The translations under genes and the position numbers were made by a program. The notes beneath the pieces were generated by a model that saw only the letters and a list, made by a program, of their open reading frames with translations, searched no databases and had not been told where the DNA came from. Positions 53,388 through 61,377 of a stretch of 64,000 nt of DNA are shown in pieces. The stretch lies in contig NZ_JACHKT010000010.1 in assembly GCF_014204325.1 (NCBI RefSeq), forward strand, positions 1 through 64,000. The letters run 5' to 3'. The stretch's first letter is position 1. Each line of letters begins with the position of its first letter. Source of the DNA: Arcicella rosea. Lineage in GTDB: Bacteria; Bacteroidota; Bacteroidia; Cytophagales; Spirosomataceae.

Positions 53388-53451
53388 GTCCCAAAATCCA
53401 AAAGTCTTAAAGTCTTAAAATCCTCTAGTCCTAAAATCCTACAGTCTCCAA
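53388..53451 (-). repeat. array of eight 8-bp units (right arm of composite element)
   Basis: On + the units are GTCCCAAA, ATCCAAAA, GTCTTAAA, GTCTTAAA, ATCCTCTA, GTCCTAAA, ATCCTACA, GTCTCCAA; on - the consensus is TnnARGAY, the same as the left array but inverted. It ends 3 bp before the GNAT stop codon. Confidence 0.7.
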
Positions 53452-53454
53452 AAA

Positions 53455-53904
53455 CTAAAAATCCAAATGCACATTAATCCATTCTCCATCCATTCTTGTT
53501 CCGAATTTTTTGTAGAAATTAATGGCTGGTTCGTTCCAATCTAATACTTGCCACATCACTCCAGTACAAGCATCATCTTTGGCTTGCTGAATCGTTGCTT
53601 CTAATAATTTTTCACCTAACCCTTTTCCTCGCATTTTTTCAGAAACGATTAAATCTTCCAAATACAAACGCTTTCCTTTCCAAGTAGAATATCGGTAATA
53701 ATACAAGGCTAATCCTAGTACTTCACCTGCTACTTCTGCAACAATGCTTCCAAAGATTGGATTATCGCCAAAACCATCCACATACATTTGTTCCACTGTA
53801 TTGGTTACTTGTTCTGGAGCTTTTTCGTAAAGTGCTAATTCTTTGATTAACTCAAACATCACAGGTACATCTTCACGAATACCTTTTCTGATAATAACTG
53901 ACAT
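53455..53904 (-). CDS. GNAT-family N-acetyltransferase
   Basis: 149 residues with the acetyl-CoA pyrophosphate loop VSEKMRGKGLGEKLLEA (R/Q-x-x-G-x-G/A). The N-terminal VIIRKGIREDVPVMFELIKELALYEKAPEQV and C-terminal NEPAINFYKKFG match the diamine/spermidine acetyltransferase-like (SAT-type) members. Acceptor not determinable; polyamines, thialysine or related amines are typical. It lies 24 bp after the rluD gene, in one transcript. The 8-bp array begins right after its stop. Confidence 0.9.
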   Translation of the reverse strand: MSVIIRKGIREDVPVMFELIKELALYEKAPEQVTNTVEQMYVDGFGDNPIFGSIVAEVAGEVLGLALYYYRYSTWKGKRLYLEDLIVSEKMRGKGLGEKLLEATIQQAKDDACTGVMWQVLDWNEPAINFYKKFGTRMDGEWINVHLDF

Positions 53905-53928
53905 TGGAATATTTTTAGGTTAATGGTT

Positions 53929-54948
53929 TTATTCGTTATTCACATAAGTATCCCATTTCTGGATTACTTGTTGCATTTCTTCTGGGAGTTCTGTATCAAA
54001 TTGTAAAAACTCTCCTGTTTTTGGATGAATAAATCCTAATGACTTTGCATGTAATGCTTGTCTCGGACACATCTTAAAACAATTACCTACAAATTGTTCG
54101 TATTTAGAAAATACCGTTCCTCTCAAAATTCTATCGCCACCATAAGTAGTATCGTTGAACAATGGATGACCAATATGTTTGAAATGTACTCTAATTTGAT
54201 GCGTTCTTCCAGTTTCTAAATTACATTGAACTACAGAAACATAGCGTAATTTCTTCAATACTTTATAATGTGTTGTAGCATCTTTTCCCATTGAACCATC
54301 TGGGAAGACAGTCATAATCTTACGGTCTTTTAAACTTCTTCCAACATGACCCGTAATTGTTCCTTCATCAGCTTTAGGTTCTCCCCAAACTAAAGCATTA
54401 TAAGTACGTTCAATACTATGATCAAAGAATTGCTTTGCCAAATGTGTCATCGCTGTTTCTGTTTTGGCAATTACTAATAAACCAGAAGTATCTTTATCTA
54501 TTCGATGTACTAAACCCGGACGAATTTCTCCATTGCGATGTGTCGGTAAATTTTGGAAGTGATACACCAAAGCATTCACTAAAGTACCTTCCCAATTGCC
54601 ATGTGCTGGATGTACAACCATACCCGCAGGTTTGTTTACAACTAGCAATTCATCGTCTTCATAAACAATATCTAAAGGTATATTTTGTGGGATAATCTCT
54701 GTATTACGAGGCGGTTCTGCTAACAAAATCGTAATAACATCTAATGGTTTTACTTTATAGTTTGCTTTAACGATTGCCTCATTTACTCTGACTGCACCCG
54801 TTTCAATAGCATCTTGAATTTTATTCCTAGAAGCATTTTGCATTCTTGACATGAGATACTTATCTACCCTTAAGATACTTTGTCCTTTGTCAACCTCAAA
54901 TCGGTGGTGTTGATACAATTCTTCTTCTTCGTCTTCTATTTCTTGCAT
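53929..54948 (-). CDS. rluD: 23S rRNA pseudouridine synthase, RluD-like
   Basis: Expected to make the conserved pseudouridines of helix 69 of 23S rRNA. From the ATG at 54948 it is 339 residues; the frame opens at 54969. It has an S4 domain (LRVDKYLMSRMQNASRNKIQDAIETGAVRVN), the catalytic PGLVHRIDKDTSGLLVIAKT (Asp within HRIDKDTSG) and RTHQIRVHFKHIGHPLFND. The gene is divergent from the PLP enzyme. The two start codons are only about 18-40 bp apart, and the promoter octamer of the PLP gene (54948-54955) falls on this start. Confidence 0.94.
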   Translation of the reverse strand: MQEIEDEEEELYQHHRFEVDKGQSILRVDKYLMSRMQNASRNKIQDAIETGAVRVNEAIVKANYKVKPLDVITILLAEPPRNTEIIPQNIPLDIVYEDDELLVVNKPAGMVVHPAHGNWEGTLVNALVYHFQNLPTHRNGEIRPGLVHRIDKDTSGLLVIAKTETAMTHLAKQFFDHSIERTYNALVWGEPKADEGTITGHVGRSLKDRKIMTVFPDGSMGKDATTHYKVLKKLRYVSVVQCNLETGRTHQIRVHFKHIGHPLFNDTTYGGDRILRGTVFSKYEQFVGNCFKMCPRQALHAKSLGFIHPKTGEFLQFDTELPEEMQQVIQKWDTYVNNE

Positions 54949-54955
54949 ATATTTG
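54948..54955 (+). promoter_or_regulatory. promoter octamer of the PLP enzyme gene
   Basis: TATATTTG matches TAnnTTTG. It lies 33 bp before the ATG at 54988 and overlaps the preferred start codon of the divergent rluD. Confidence 0.5.
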
Positions 54956-54987
54956 GCATTAAAAATCAAAATTAATCAAATACCGCC

Positions 54988-55863
54988 ATGTTTCAATTAC
55001 CTCATTCTCCTTTAACGTTAATAAAGGATGCTGTGTTAGCATCCTACAACATAAAATTATACATTAAAAGAGATGATTTAATTCACCCAACTGTAACGGG
55101 AAATAAATGGAGAAAACTAAAATTCAATCTAATAGAAGCGAAAGAAAAAGGATTTGACCAACTATTAACTTTCGGTGGTGCTTATTCTAATCACATTTAT
55201 GCAACGGCTGCCGCTGGCAAAGAATTTGGGTTTAAAACTGTAGGAATTATTCGTGGAGATGAACTAACGCCAGATTCAAATGATACTTTACGATATGCCC
55301 ATGATTGTGGTATGGAATTAATTTTTGTTACTCGCCTTGATTATAATTTTAGGAATAGATTAACCCGACAATACGGAGAAAAGTTTTATGTATTGCCAGA
55401 AGGTGGCACAAACGATTTGGCAATAAAAGGAGTAAATGAAATGGTTGATGAAATTTATGAGGTAATCGACCCCGACTTTATTTGTTCTGCCGTTGGTACT
55501 GGTGGAACTTTAGCAGGTATAGTGAGTGGCGTTAGAGGTACAACAAAAGCCATTGGCTTTGCTTCATTAAAAGGGAAAGGTTTATTGAAAGGACAAATTG
55601 AAAAGCTTTTACCTTTTGAAAAAGAGTTTGAACTCAACGAACAATATCATTTCGATGGCTATGCTAAAACTACTCCAGAACTGATTGAATTTATCAAAGG
55701 CTTTGAAGAAAGAAATAATGGCATTCAACTCGAACAAGTTTATACAGGCAAAATGATGTTTGGGATTTATGATTTAATCAAGCAAGGATATTTTCCAGAA
55801 AACTCAAATATCGTAGCTGTTCATACTGGTGGTTTGCAAGGACGAAGCGAGGAGTTGAAATAA
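54988..55863 (+). CDS. PLP-dependent D-cysteine desulfhydrase / ACC deaminase-like enzyme
   Basis: 291 residues of the fold-type II PLP family. LYIKRDDLIHPTVTGNKWRKLKFNL contains the Schiff-base lysine (Lys40 by comparison, GNK), FGGAYSNHIYATAAAG is the substrate-binding SNH segment, and SAVGTGGTLAGIVSG is the phosphate-binding glycine loop. It is most similar to D-cysteine desulfhydrases and 1-aminocyclopropane-1-carboxylate deaminases. The residues that separate those activities cannot be judged safely. Single gene; convergent with bestrophin. Confidence 0.88.
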   Translation: MFQLPHSPLTLIKDAVLASYNIKLYIKRDDLIHPTVTGNKWRKLKFNLIEAKEKGFDQLLTFGGAYSNHIYATAAAGKEFGFKTVGIIRGDELTPDSNDTLRYAHDCGMELIFVTRLDYNFRNRLTRQYGEKFYVLPEGGTNDLAIKGVNEMVDEIYEVIDPDFICSAVGTGGTLAGIVSGVRGTTKAIGFASLKGKGLLKGQIEKLLPFEKEFELNEQYHFDGYAKTTPELIEFIKGFEERNNGIQLEQVYTGKMMFGIYDLIKQGYFPENSNIVAVHTGGLQGRSEELK

Positions 55864-55876
55864 GGTGTGAGCTTTC

Positions 55877-55954
55877 AGCTTTTGGATTTCAGCAATCAAG
55901 TTTCTTTGTTAATAAAAAATAAAGCTAAAATCTGATTGCCGAAATCCGTAAGCT
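55877..55954. terminator. imperfect inverted repeat between convergent genes
   Basis: AGCTTTTGGATTTCAGCAATCA (55877-55898) pairs with 55933-55954 over 22 positions with three mismatches. The central loop is A/T-rich. Probable bidirectional terminator for the PLP gene and bestrophin. Confidence 0.5.
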
Positions 55955-55976
55955 AAAAAATAAAACCCATCCTCTC

Positions 55977-56843
55977 CTACAAAATCTCACCAACATGTTT
56001 CTGGATATTCTTCGACATCATTGTCAATGGTAAATCGTTATCATCTACACCAAAAGGATTTTCAATTTCTTCTGCAATAATTTCTAAACTTGCCAATACA
56101 TAAAACACAAAAACTACAATTGGCACAGCGATATAACCCAAACTAAATACATAGCCAAAAGGCAAAGACATCACATAAAAGAAAATAAACTTCTTGATAA
56201 AAACAGAATAAGAGAACGGAATCGGCGTATTCTTGATGCGTTCGCAAGCACCACAAATATCAGTAAATGCACGAAACTCTTCATTCAAGAAAAGTAATTG
56301 TGTCCCACTAATGATTTTTTGATTGTACAAATCATTCAAACGAGTGTACATCAAAGCTGCAATATGATTGGGCTTATGTAGTTCATGGTCGATAATAACG
56401 TTAGACTGAAATACTTCGCTTTCTCGTTGATGTCCCCTGAGATGTCTTTTCAAGGCGAAAGCATATTCTACAATATGTTCTTTAAAAAATGTTCTGTTAA
56501 GCTCATCGTCTTTAGGCAACACGGCATTGATTTTCATCGCTAAGTTTCTGGAAGTATTGGTTAAACTTCCCCATAGCTTTCTTCCTTCCCACCAACGTTC
56601 ATAAGCAGTATTGGTTCTAAAAACCAAGAGTAACGAAATCACAAAACCCAACATTCCATGCAGAATAGTAATGTTTTTGAGATGACTATTTTCGCCTAAA
56701 TTAAACACTTGTATTTCTAAAAATGCAACCAAAGCCACATAAATCGACAAACTGATTATCATTGGCATCAACTGACGAACAGTATCACTTTTATGAACTC
56801 TGAAAATAAAGGTAAACCATTCTTTAGGGTTATAATTAATCAT
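55977..56843 (-). CDS. bestrophin-family channel (UPF0187)
   Basis: 288 residues with four hydrophobic regions. NTAYERWWEGRKLWGSLTNTSRNLAMK is the bestrophin landmark; ENPFGVDDNDLPL near the C terminus is likewise typical and binds Ca in animal homologs. Bacterial relatives (KpBest type) conduct ions across the inner membrane, with cation preference. N-terminal MINYNPKEWFTFIFRVHKSDTVRQLMP is normal. Single gene with its own promoter (56887-56915). Confidence 0.9.
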   Translation of the reverse strand: MINYNPKEWFTFIFRVHKSDTVRQLMPMIISLSIYVALVAFLEIQVFNLGENSHLKNITILHGMLGFVISLLLVFRTNTAYERWWEGRKLWGSLTNTSRNLAMKINAVLPKDDELNRTFFKEHIVEYAFALKRHLRGHQRESEVFQSNVIIDHELHKPNHIAALMYTRLNDLYNQKIISGTQLLFLNEEFRAFTDICGACERIKNTPIPFSYSVFIKKFIFFYVMSLPFGYVFSLGYIAVPIVVFVFYVLASLEIIAEEIENPFGVDDNDLPLTMMSKNIQKHVGEIL

Positions 56844-56886
56844 TTTAGTTTGATGGGTTTAATAGATTTAGGAATGATGACCTTAG

Positions 56887-56915
56887 CAAATATACTACAA
56901 GGCTTCTATTTTCAA
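56887..56915 (-). promoter_or_regulatory. bestrophin promoter
   Basis: On the - strand TATATTTG (56894-56887) has TTG 18 nt upstream (56915-56913). Its -33 part lies inside the terminator hairpin of the preceding gene. Confidence 0.5.
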
Positions 56916-56930
56916 GTAGAAGCCTTGTAG
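56895..56930. terminator. hairpin after the alpha/beta hydrolase gene
   Basis: Perfect 14-bp stem CTACAAGGCTTCTA with its complement and an 8-nt loop; only a short T-rich tail on the - strand. 17 bp past the hydrolase stop. Confidence 0.6.
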
Positions 56931-56947
56931 AAATAAGCTCAATCTAA

Positions 56948-57727
56948 TCATTTTAAAAAACGCATGATATACTCATTGATTTCTTTTCGCTGAGCCTCAT
57001 TGGCATTATCGTCCATATCATTATGAATAGTATTATTTAATTTAATGATGGTAATTCCGTATTTCTTTTGTTCTTCAAGGCTTGGTAAAACACCCTCATC
57101 TGCAACTTGGTCGCTCGAACGCAAAGAGTATAATTTTGGTTGGGCAGTTCTAGGAAAAGGCATTCTTCTACTATCCAATGAAATTACTTTATATACCAAA
57201 TCAGGATGTTTATGAGCAAACAAAACTGACATATCTCCCCCATTTGAATGCCCAATAAGTATTACATGTTTGAAATCTAACTGAGATTGAGTCTTTTTTA
57301 ATTCATTCAACACAAAGAGAATATTATCACTCCCTCTTTCCCAAAATGGACGCCTCACTATTTGTGGAATTCCAGTTGTTGGTATTAAATCATCGTTGGG
57401 TAATTCGTGTTGAATACTGGCTACGAAATATCCATGAGTAACCAAGTATTTTGCAATAGAAGTATATGCTTTATTTGAGCCACCCTTGTTTTGCCAATAC
57501 CCATGACTAACAATTATCAATGGCTGATTCTTTAGTTTTTTAGTACTTTGCGGAAAATACAAAGCTACAGGAATTTGTCTATTCCTAGTTTTATCAAAAA
57601 GCATAAGGCTATCTTCAAGAACTTTAAAGCTCGTAAAAACTAATGGAGAGGATTGAGCAATAGAAGGTTTTACACAATTGAAAAGAACTACCGAACAAAG
57701 TAGAAAACTACAGATTTTCTTGTACAT
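56948..57727 (-). CDS. secreted alpha/beta-hydrolase
   Basis: 259 residues with an N-terminal signal (MYKKICSFLLCSVVLFNC, possibly lipidated at Cys18 although the lipobox is poor). A serine hydrolase fold follows: oxyanion strand IIVSHGYW, nucleophile Ser151 in GHSNGGD, later Asp in VISLDSRR and His in NNTIHNDM. No family name beyond dienelactone-hydrolase/lipase-like can be given. Promoter-like TATATTTG on - at 57794-57787. Substrate unknown; periplasmic esterase is a fair guess. Confidence 0.8.
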   Translation of the reverse strand: MYKKICSFLLCSVVLFNCVKPSIAQSSPLVFTSFKVLEDSLMLFDKTRNRQIPVALYFPQSTKKLKNQPLIIVSHGYWQNKGGSNKAYTSIAKYLVTHGYFVASIQHELPNDDLIPTTGIPQIVRRPFWERGSDNILFVLNELKKTQSQLDFKHVILIGHSNGGDMSVLFAHKHPDLVYKVISLDSRRMPFPRTAQPKLYSLRSSDQVADEGVLPSLEEQKKYGITIIKLNNTIHNDMDDNANEAQRKEINEYIMRFLK

Positions 57728-57786
57728 GGGTTTGAGGAAAATGAAGTTAATTAAAGGGTTTTACGAACAAAAAGCATCGTTTCTAC

Positions 57787-57794
57787 AAATATAC
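57787..57794 (-). promoter_or_regulatory. promoter octamer of the alpha/beta-hydrolase gene
   Basis: TATATTTG on the - strand, 60 bp before the start codon. No clear -33 element. Confidence 0.4.
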
Positions 57795-58094
57795 TTAGAT
57801 GAAATATTTAATAGAAAAACTATGCTGAAAAGCGTAAAAACAACATCAAAACTGTAAGAAAAAAGATATTGAAATAATTGACGATTTTCTACCGATTGAC
57901 CTCTTTTAAATAAAGTTATATATTTTAAAAAATAAACTAATTAACTATTAATGAGCTACTTATAAAAAAACTCTTTATTACATCAGAATTTTGTTTGTTT
58001 ACAATGGAATATTATTTTCAAGACACAAACAATGGCGATAGCATAAGCACAAAATTACTCTATTCAACCAATAGGATTTTTTTTTACAACTACG
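57795..58094. other. divergent intergenic region
   Basis: AT-rich spacer between the hydrolase (-) and TlpA (+) genes. Apart from the two promoter octamers at its borders I see no structured element or ORF. Confidence 0.5.
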
Positions 58095-58102
58095 TATATT
58101 TG
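58095..58102 (+). promoter_or_regulatory. promoter octamer of the TlpA gene
   Basis: TATATTTG matches TAnnTTTG, 44 bp before the ATG at 58146; a T9 run lies at the -33 position. Confidence 0.5.
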
Positions 58103-58145
58103 TTGAGAGTCAACCATCAATTATTAAACTAAAAATCCTTATTCA

Positions 58146-59324
58146 ATGAAAAAACTATTTGCAATCGTTCTGCTTGCACTTCCAATGGCTGTTCATGCAC
58201 AAAAAGTAAAACCTAATGTTCATGTAAAAGGAACACTAAAAAACATTAAAGATACTCTTTCTATTATCTATGCCAATTATTCCGCTAATGGTAAAAGAGT
58301 AGTAGATAGCGCCAACGTAGTTAATGAACAATATGCCTTTAATATCAACGTCACTGAACCTGTAAGAGTACAGTTTTCTGCTAAAAATGCGGCTAATAAA
58401 AAAGCTAGACTTACTCAAAGAAATGTTGCTAGTGTGTTTATCGAACCGGGTATTATTAATGTTGCTAGTGTAGATTCATTTACCAATGTTAGCGTAAAAG
58501 GTTCTAAAGCTCATATTGAATTTGAGAAATTGAATCTGGCTTCAAAACCTTATGAAAGCCAAATGCAAGAATTATATAAGCAATATTCAGCATACAGTAA
58601 AAACAAAGACAAAGTTGCTACCGATAGAGTTGAAGCATCAATTGATTCGTTGGATGAAATACAAAGAGAAAATGTTTATGGAACTTATTTGAAGAAAAAT
58701 CCAAACTCTCCGATAGCTTTATATACTTTAAAAACATATTCAGGTTATGAATTGCTAGTTGATAAAGTAGAACCTCTTTTTAATTTATTATCAAGCACTG
58801 TTAAATCTTCTCCTGCTGGACTAGAGTTTAAAGCTAAAATTGAAACGGCTAAACTTACTGGCATTGGCAGAGAAGCGTTAGATTTTACGCAAAATGATAC
58901 TTTAGGCGTAGCTGTTAAGTTATCTTCTTTAAGAGGTAAATATTTATTAATTGACTTTTGGGCAAGTTGGTGTGGCCCTTGTAGAAGAGAAAATCCAAAT
59001 GTTGTAAAAGTATTTAATCAATTCAAAGACCAAGGTTTTCATATCATCGGTGTTTCTTTAGACCAACCAAATGCCAAAGAAAAATGGTTAAAAGCCATTC
59101 ATGACGACCAATTAACTTGGACACAAGTTTCTGATTTAAAATATTGGGATAATGAAGTAGCCAAACTTTACGGTATTCAAGCTATTCCACAAAACTTATT
59201 ATTAGATCCAGACGGTAAAATCATTGCTAAAAATCTAAGAGGAGAAGCTTTAGGAAAGAAATTGGAATCAATTTTCAGTAAGCAAACTAATGTAAAGAGC
59301 GAAGTTCAATCTAAAGGAAAATAA
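58146..59324 (+). CDS. TlpA-like periplasmic thiol-disulfide oxidoreductase
   Basis: 392 residues: signal peptide (MKKLFAIVLLALPMAVHAQ), an N-terminal DUF4369-type beta domain (about 25-130), a helical linker, then a thioredoxin domain with active site Cys276 and Cys279 in FWASWCGPCRRENP. The cis-Pro lies in GIQAIPQNLLLDPDG. It probably keeps periplasmic cysteines reduced for cytochrome c maturation or similar. The DUF4369-thioredoxin combination is characteristic of Bacteroidota. Single gene with its own promoter and terminator. Confidence 0.92.
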   Translation: MKKLFAIVLLALPMAVHAQKVKPNVHVKGTLKNIKDTLSIIYANYSANGKRVVDSANVVNEQYAFNINVTEPVRVQFSAKNAANKKARLTQRNVASVFIEPGIINVASVDSFTNVSVKGSKAHIEFEKLNLASKPYESQMQELYKQYSAYSKNKDKVATDRVEASIDSLDEIQRENVYGTYLKKNPNSPIALYTLKTYSGYELLVDKVEPLFNLLSSTVKSSPAGLEFKAKIETAKLTGIGREALDFTQNDTLGVAVKLSSLRGKYLLIDFWASWCGPCRRENPNVVKVFNQFKDQGFHIIGVSLDQPNAKEKWLKAIHDDQLTWTQVSDLKYWDNEVAKLYGIQAIPQNLLLDPDGKIIAKNLRGEALGKKLESIFSKQTNVKSEVQSKGK

Positions 59325-59360
59325 AGCGTAAAAACATATTCTTTGAAAATTAAAATCAAC

Positions 59361-59399
59361 AAAAAAGCGGTCGAAAAACTAATTTCGACCGCTTTTTTT
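59361..59399. terminator. terminator between TlpA and CocE genes
   Basis: Long perfect stem AAAAAAGCGGTCGAAA with its complement, 6-nt loop, and T7. Symmetric A/T flanks let it work for both convergent genes. Confidence 0.85.
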
Positions 59400-59418
59400 A
59401 TGGATGTTGGATTTGATA

Positions 59419-61305
59419 TTACTTCAATACCTCAACAGAAATCTTACTGTCACCATATACTCTGTGAGTCGCTTTTTGGAAATCACTTTCTTTAGCTTTA
59501 TAGATATTTTCTACGTATTTCTGTGGGTTAATATCAAATAATGGAAATACAGTAGATTGCACCTGAATCATGATTTTATGTCCTTTTTTGAAAGTATGCA
59601 ATACATCTTGCAAACGGAAATTGATGTCTGTTACTTTATTGGCAACTAAAGGTTCTGGCTTGCTAAATGAATTTCTGAAACGTGAACGCATAATTTCACT
59701 TCTTACCATTTGCTGATAACCACCTAAAGTAATATGTGTTGGCGTGTAAGGGCTATTCTTTTCATCACCCGGATATACATCAACCAATTTCACAAACCAG
59801 TCGGCATCAGTTCCTGTTGTTGAAATTTTTAATTTCGCCATGATTTCTCCACCCAAAGTAATATCCTCCGTCAACACATCTGTTTCAAAAGTCAAAACAT
59901 CAGTTCTACTTCCTGCAAAACGTTGGTCTTCACTCATGTAATTTCTTGGACTAAATCCTAAAATCTGTTTTGGGTCTTCTGTGTAAGGAACAGGTTTTGA
60001 TGGGTCAGAAACAAATTCTGCAAAGCCTTTTGCTGGAGTTCCTGTGGCAATTTTTCCATTTGGATTCAAGTAAAAGTCTATTTTTTGAGCTGTTTTAACA
60101 GGATATTCAGCAAATTCTTTCCATTCTTTTTTTCCAGTATCAAATAATGTTGCTTCTGCTAATTTGCTGTTGCCATCGCCTGCTTCTTTCAAGAAATGTT
60201 TAAAGAATTTTAATTCAATGTTTTTCTGATAATGCGTAGCAATACTATCGCCAAAGTAAATATTTGAATGGAAATGGTGTCCATTTTCACGAGACCAATC
60301 ACCATGACCGAAAGGTCCCATAACAATTGAATTGTAAATATTTGGATTATTTTTCTCAAGTGTTTTATAAATAGAAAGCGGACCGTATAAATCTTCAGCA
60401 TCAAACCAACCACCAACAACCATGATGGCAGGTGCATTCTTGATATTTTTTAGATGTGGAAGAATATTTCTTTTTTGCCAGAATTCATCATAATTAGGAT
60501 GTTCTACATGTTCTTGCCAAAAGAAATTGTTGGCATAGTTTTCTCCGAAATTTTTGAGTGGAGACATTGTTTTATACCATTCAAAACCATCAAAAGTTTT
60601 GATTCTTGGAAATTGCTCATCATACCAAGAATTAGTTGTAGGTTTTGGATGCTGAACACCAAAGACTGGAAATGTTAAACCATAACCCATTGTAAAAGCT
60701 CCATTATGATGAAAATCATCAAAGAAAAAATCTGCAATAGGTGCTTGTGGTGAAGCGGCTTTTAATGCTGGATGACCACACAAAGCACCAGCAATCGTAT
60801 AAAAACCAGGATATGAAGTACCGAATTGACCAACGTTTCCATTATTATTAGGTAAGTTTTTCACTAACCAATCAATGCTGTCATAAGTATCAGAAGCTTC
60901 ATCAATATCTTTATTACTGTTTTTGTTTGCAATATGCGGAGTCATGTTTGTAAAATTGCCTTCCGACATCCAGCGTCCACGCACGTCTTGGTCAACAAAA
61001 ATAAATTTCTCACGCATCAAGTATCTTGAGTTCGAAATCAGATTAGGTAATTGGTCTTTACCATAAGGAGCGACGCTGTAACAAGTTCTTTTGAGAATAA
61101 TTGGATATTTTTTGTTGGCAGAGGCATCCTTAGGCGTATAAACATTTGTGAAAAGTTTAACACCATCTCGCATTTCGATTTCGTATTGCGTCTTGACATA
61201 GTTTTCGTGAACAAAGACAGAATCTAATTGAGCAACCGTTAGCTTTTGAGCTTGATTATAAAATGAAAAGCAACAAAGAGCAAATAAGAGTAATAATTTT
61301 TTCAT
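59419..61305 (-). CDS. CocE/NonD-family serine hydrolase (X-Pro dipeptidyl-peptidase class)
   Basis: A 628-residue exported enzyme: signal peptide (MKKLLLLFALCCFSFYNQAQ), an S15-type alpha/beta hydrolase domain with nucleophile Ser164 in GTSYPG, and a C-terminal jelly-roll domain (EDITLGGEIMAKLKISTTGTDADWFVKLVDVYPG, then NFRLQDVLHTFKKGHKIMIQVQSTVFP). The layout matches cocaine esterase, alpha-amino-acid ester hydrolase and glutaryl-7-ACA acylase. Acylase or esterase activity on peptide-like or ester substrates is expected; the natural substrate is unknown. Single gene. Confidence 0.92.
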   Translation of the reverse strand: MKKLLLLFALCCFSFYNQAQKLTVAQLDSVFVHENYVKTQYEIEMRDGVKLFTNVYTPKDASANKKYPIILKRTCYSVAPYGKDQLPNLISNSRYLMREKFIFVDQDVRGRWMSEGNFTNMTPHIANKNSNKDIDEASDTYDSIDWLVKNLPNNNGNVGQFGTSYPGFYTIAGALCGHPALKAASPQAPIADFFFDDFHHNGAFTMGYGLTFPVFGVQHPKPTTNSWYDEQFPRIKTFDGFEWYKTMSPLKNFGENYANNFFWQEHVEHPNYDEFWQKRNILPHLKNIKNAPAIMVVGGWFDAEDLYGPLSIYKTLEKNNPNIYNSIVMGPFGHGDWSRENGHHFHSNIYFGDSIATHYQKNIELKFFKHFLKEAGDGNSKLAEATLFDTGKKEWKEFAEYPVKTAQKIDFYLNPNGKIATGTPAKGFAEFVSDPSKPVPYTEDPKQILGFSPRNYMSEDQRFAGSRTDVLTFETDVLTEDITLGGEIMAKLKISTTGTDADWFVKLVDVYPGDEKNSPYTPTHITLGGYQQMVRSEIMRSRFRNSFSKPEPLVANKVTDINFRLQDVLHTFKKGHKIMIQVQSTVFPLFDINPQKYVENIYKAKESDFQKATHRVYGDSKISVEVLK

Positions 61306-61377
61306 GTTATTGATGAATATTTATTGAGTAAAATGCAATTTATAAAGTAAATTAAGGATTGATATAATGATTTGTGT

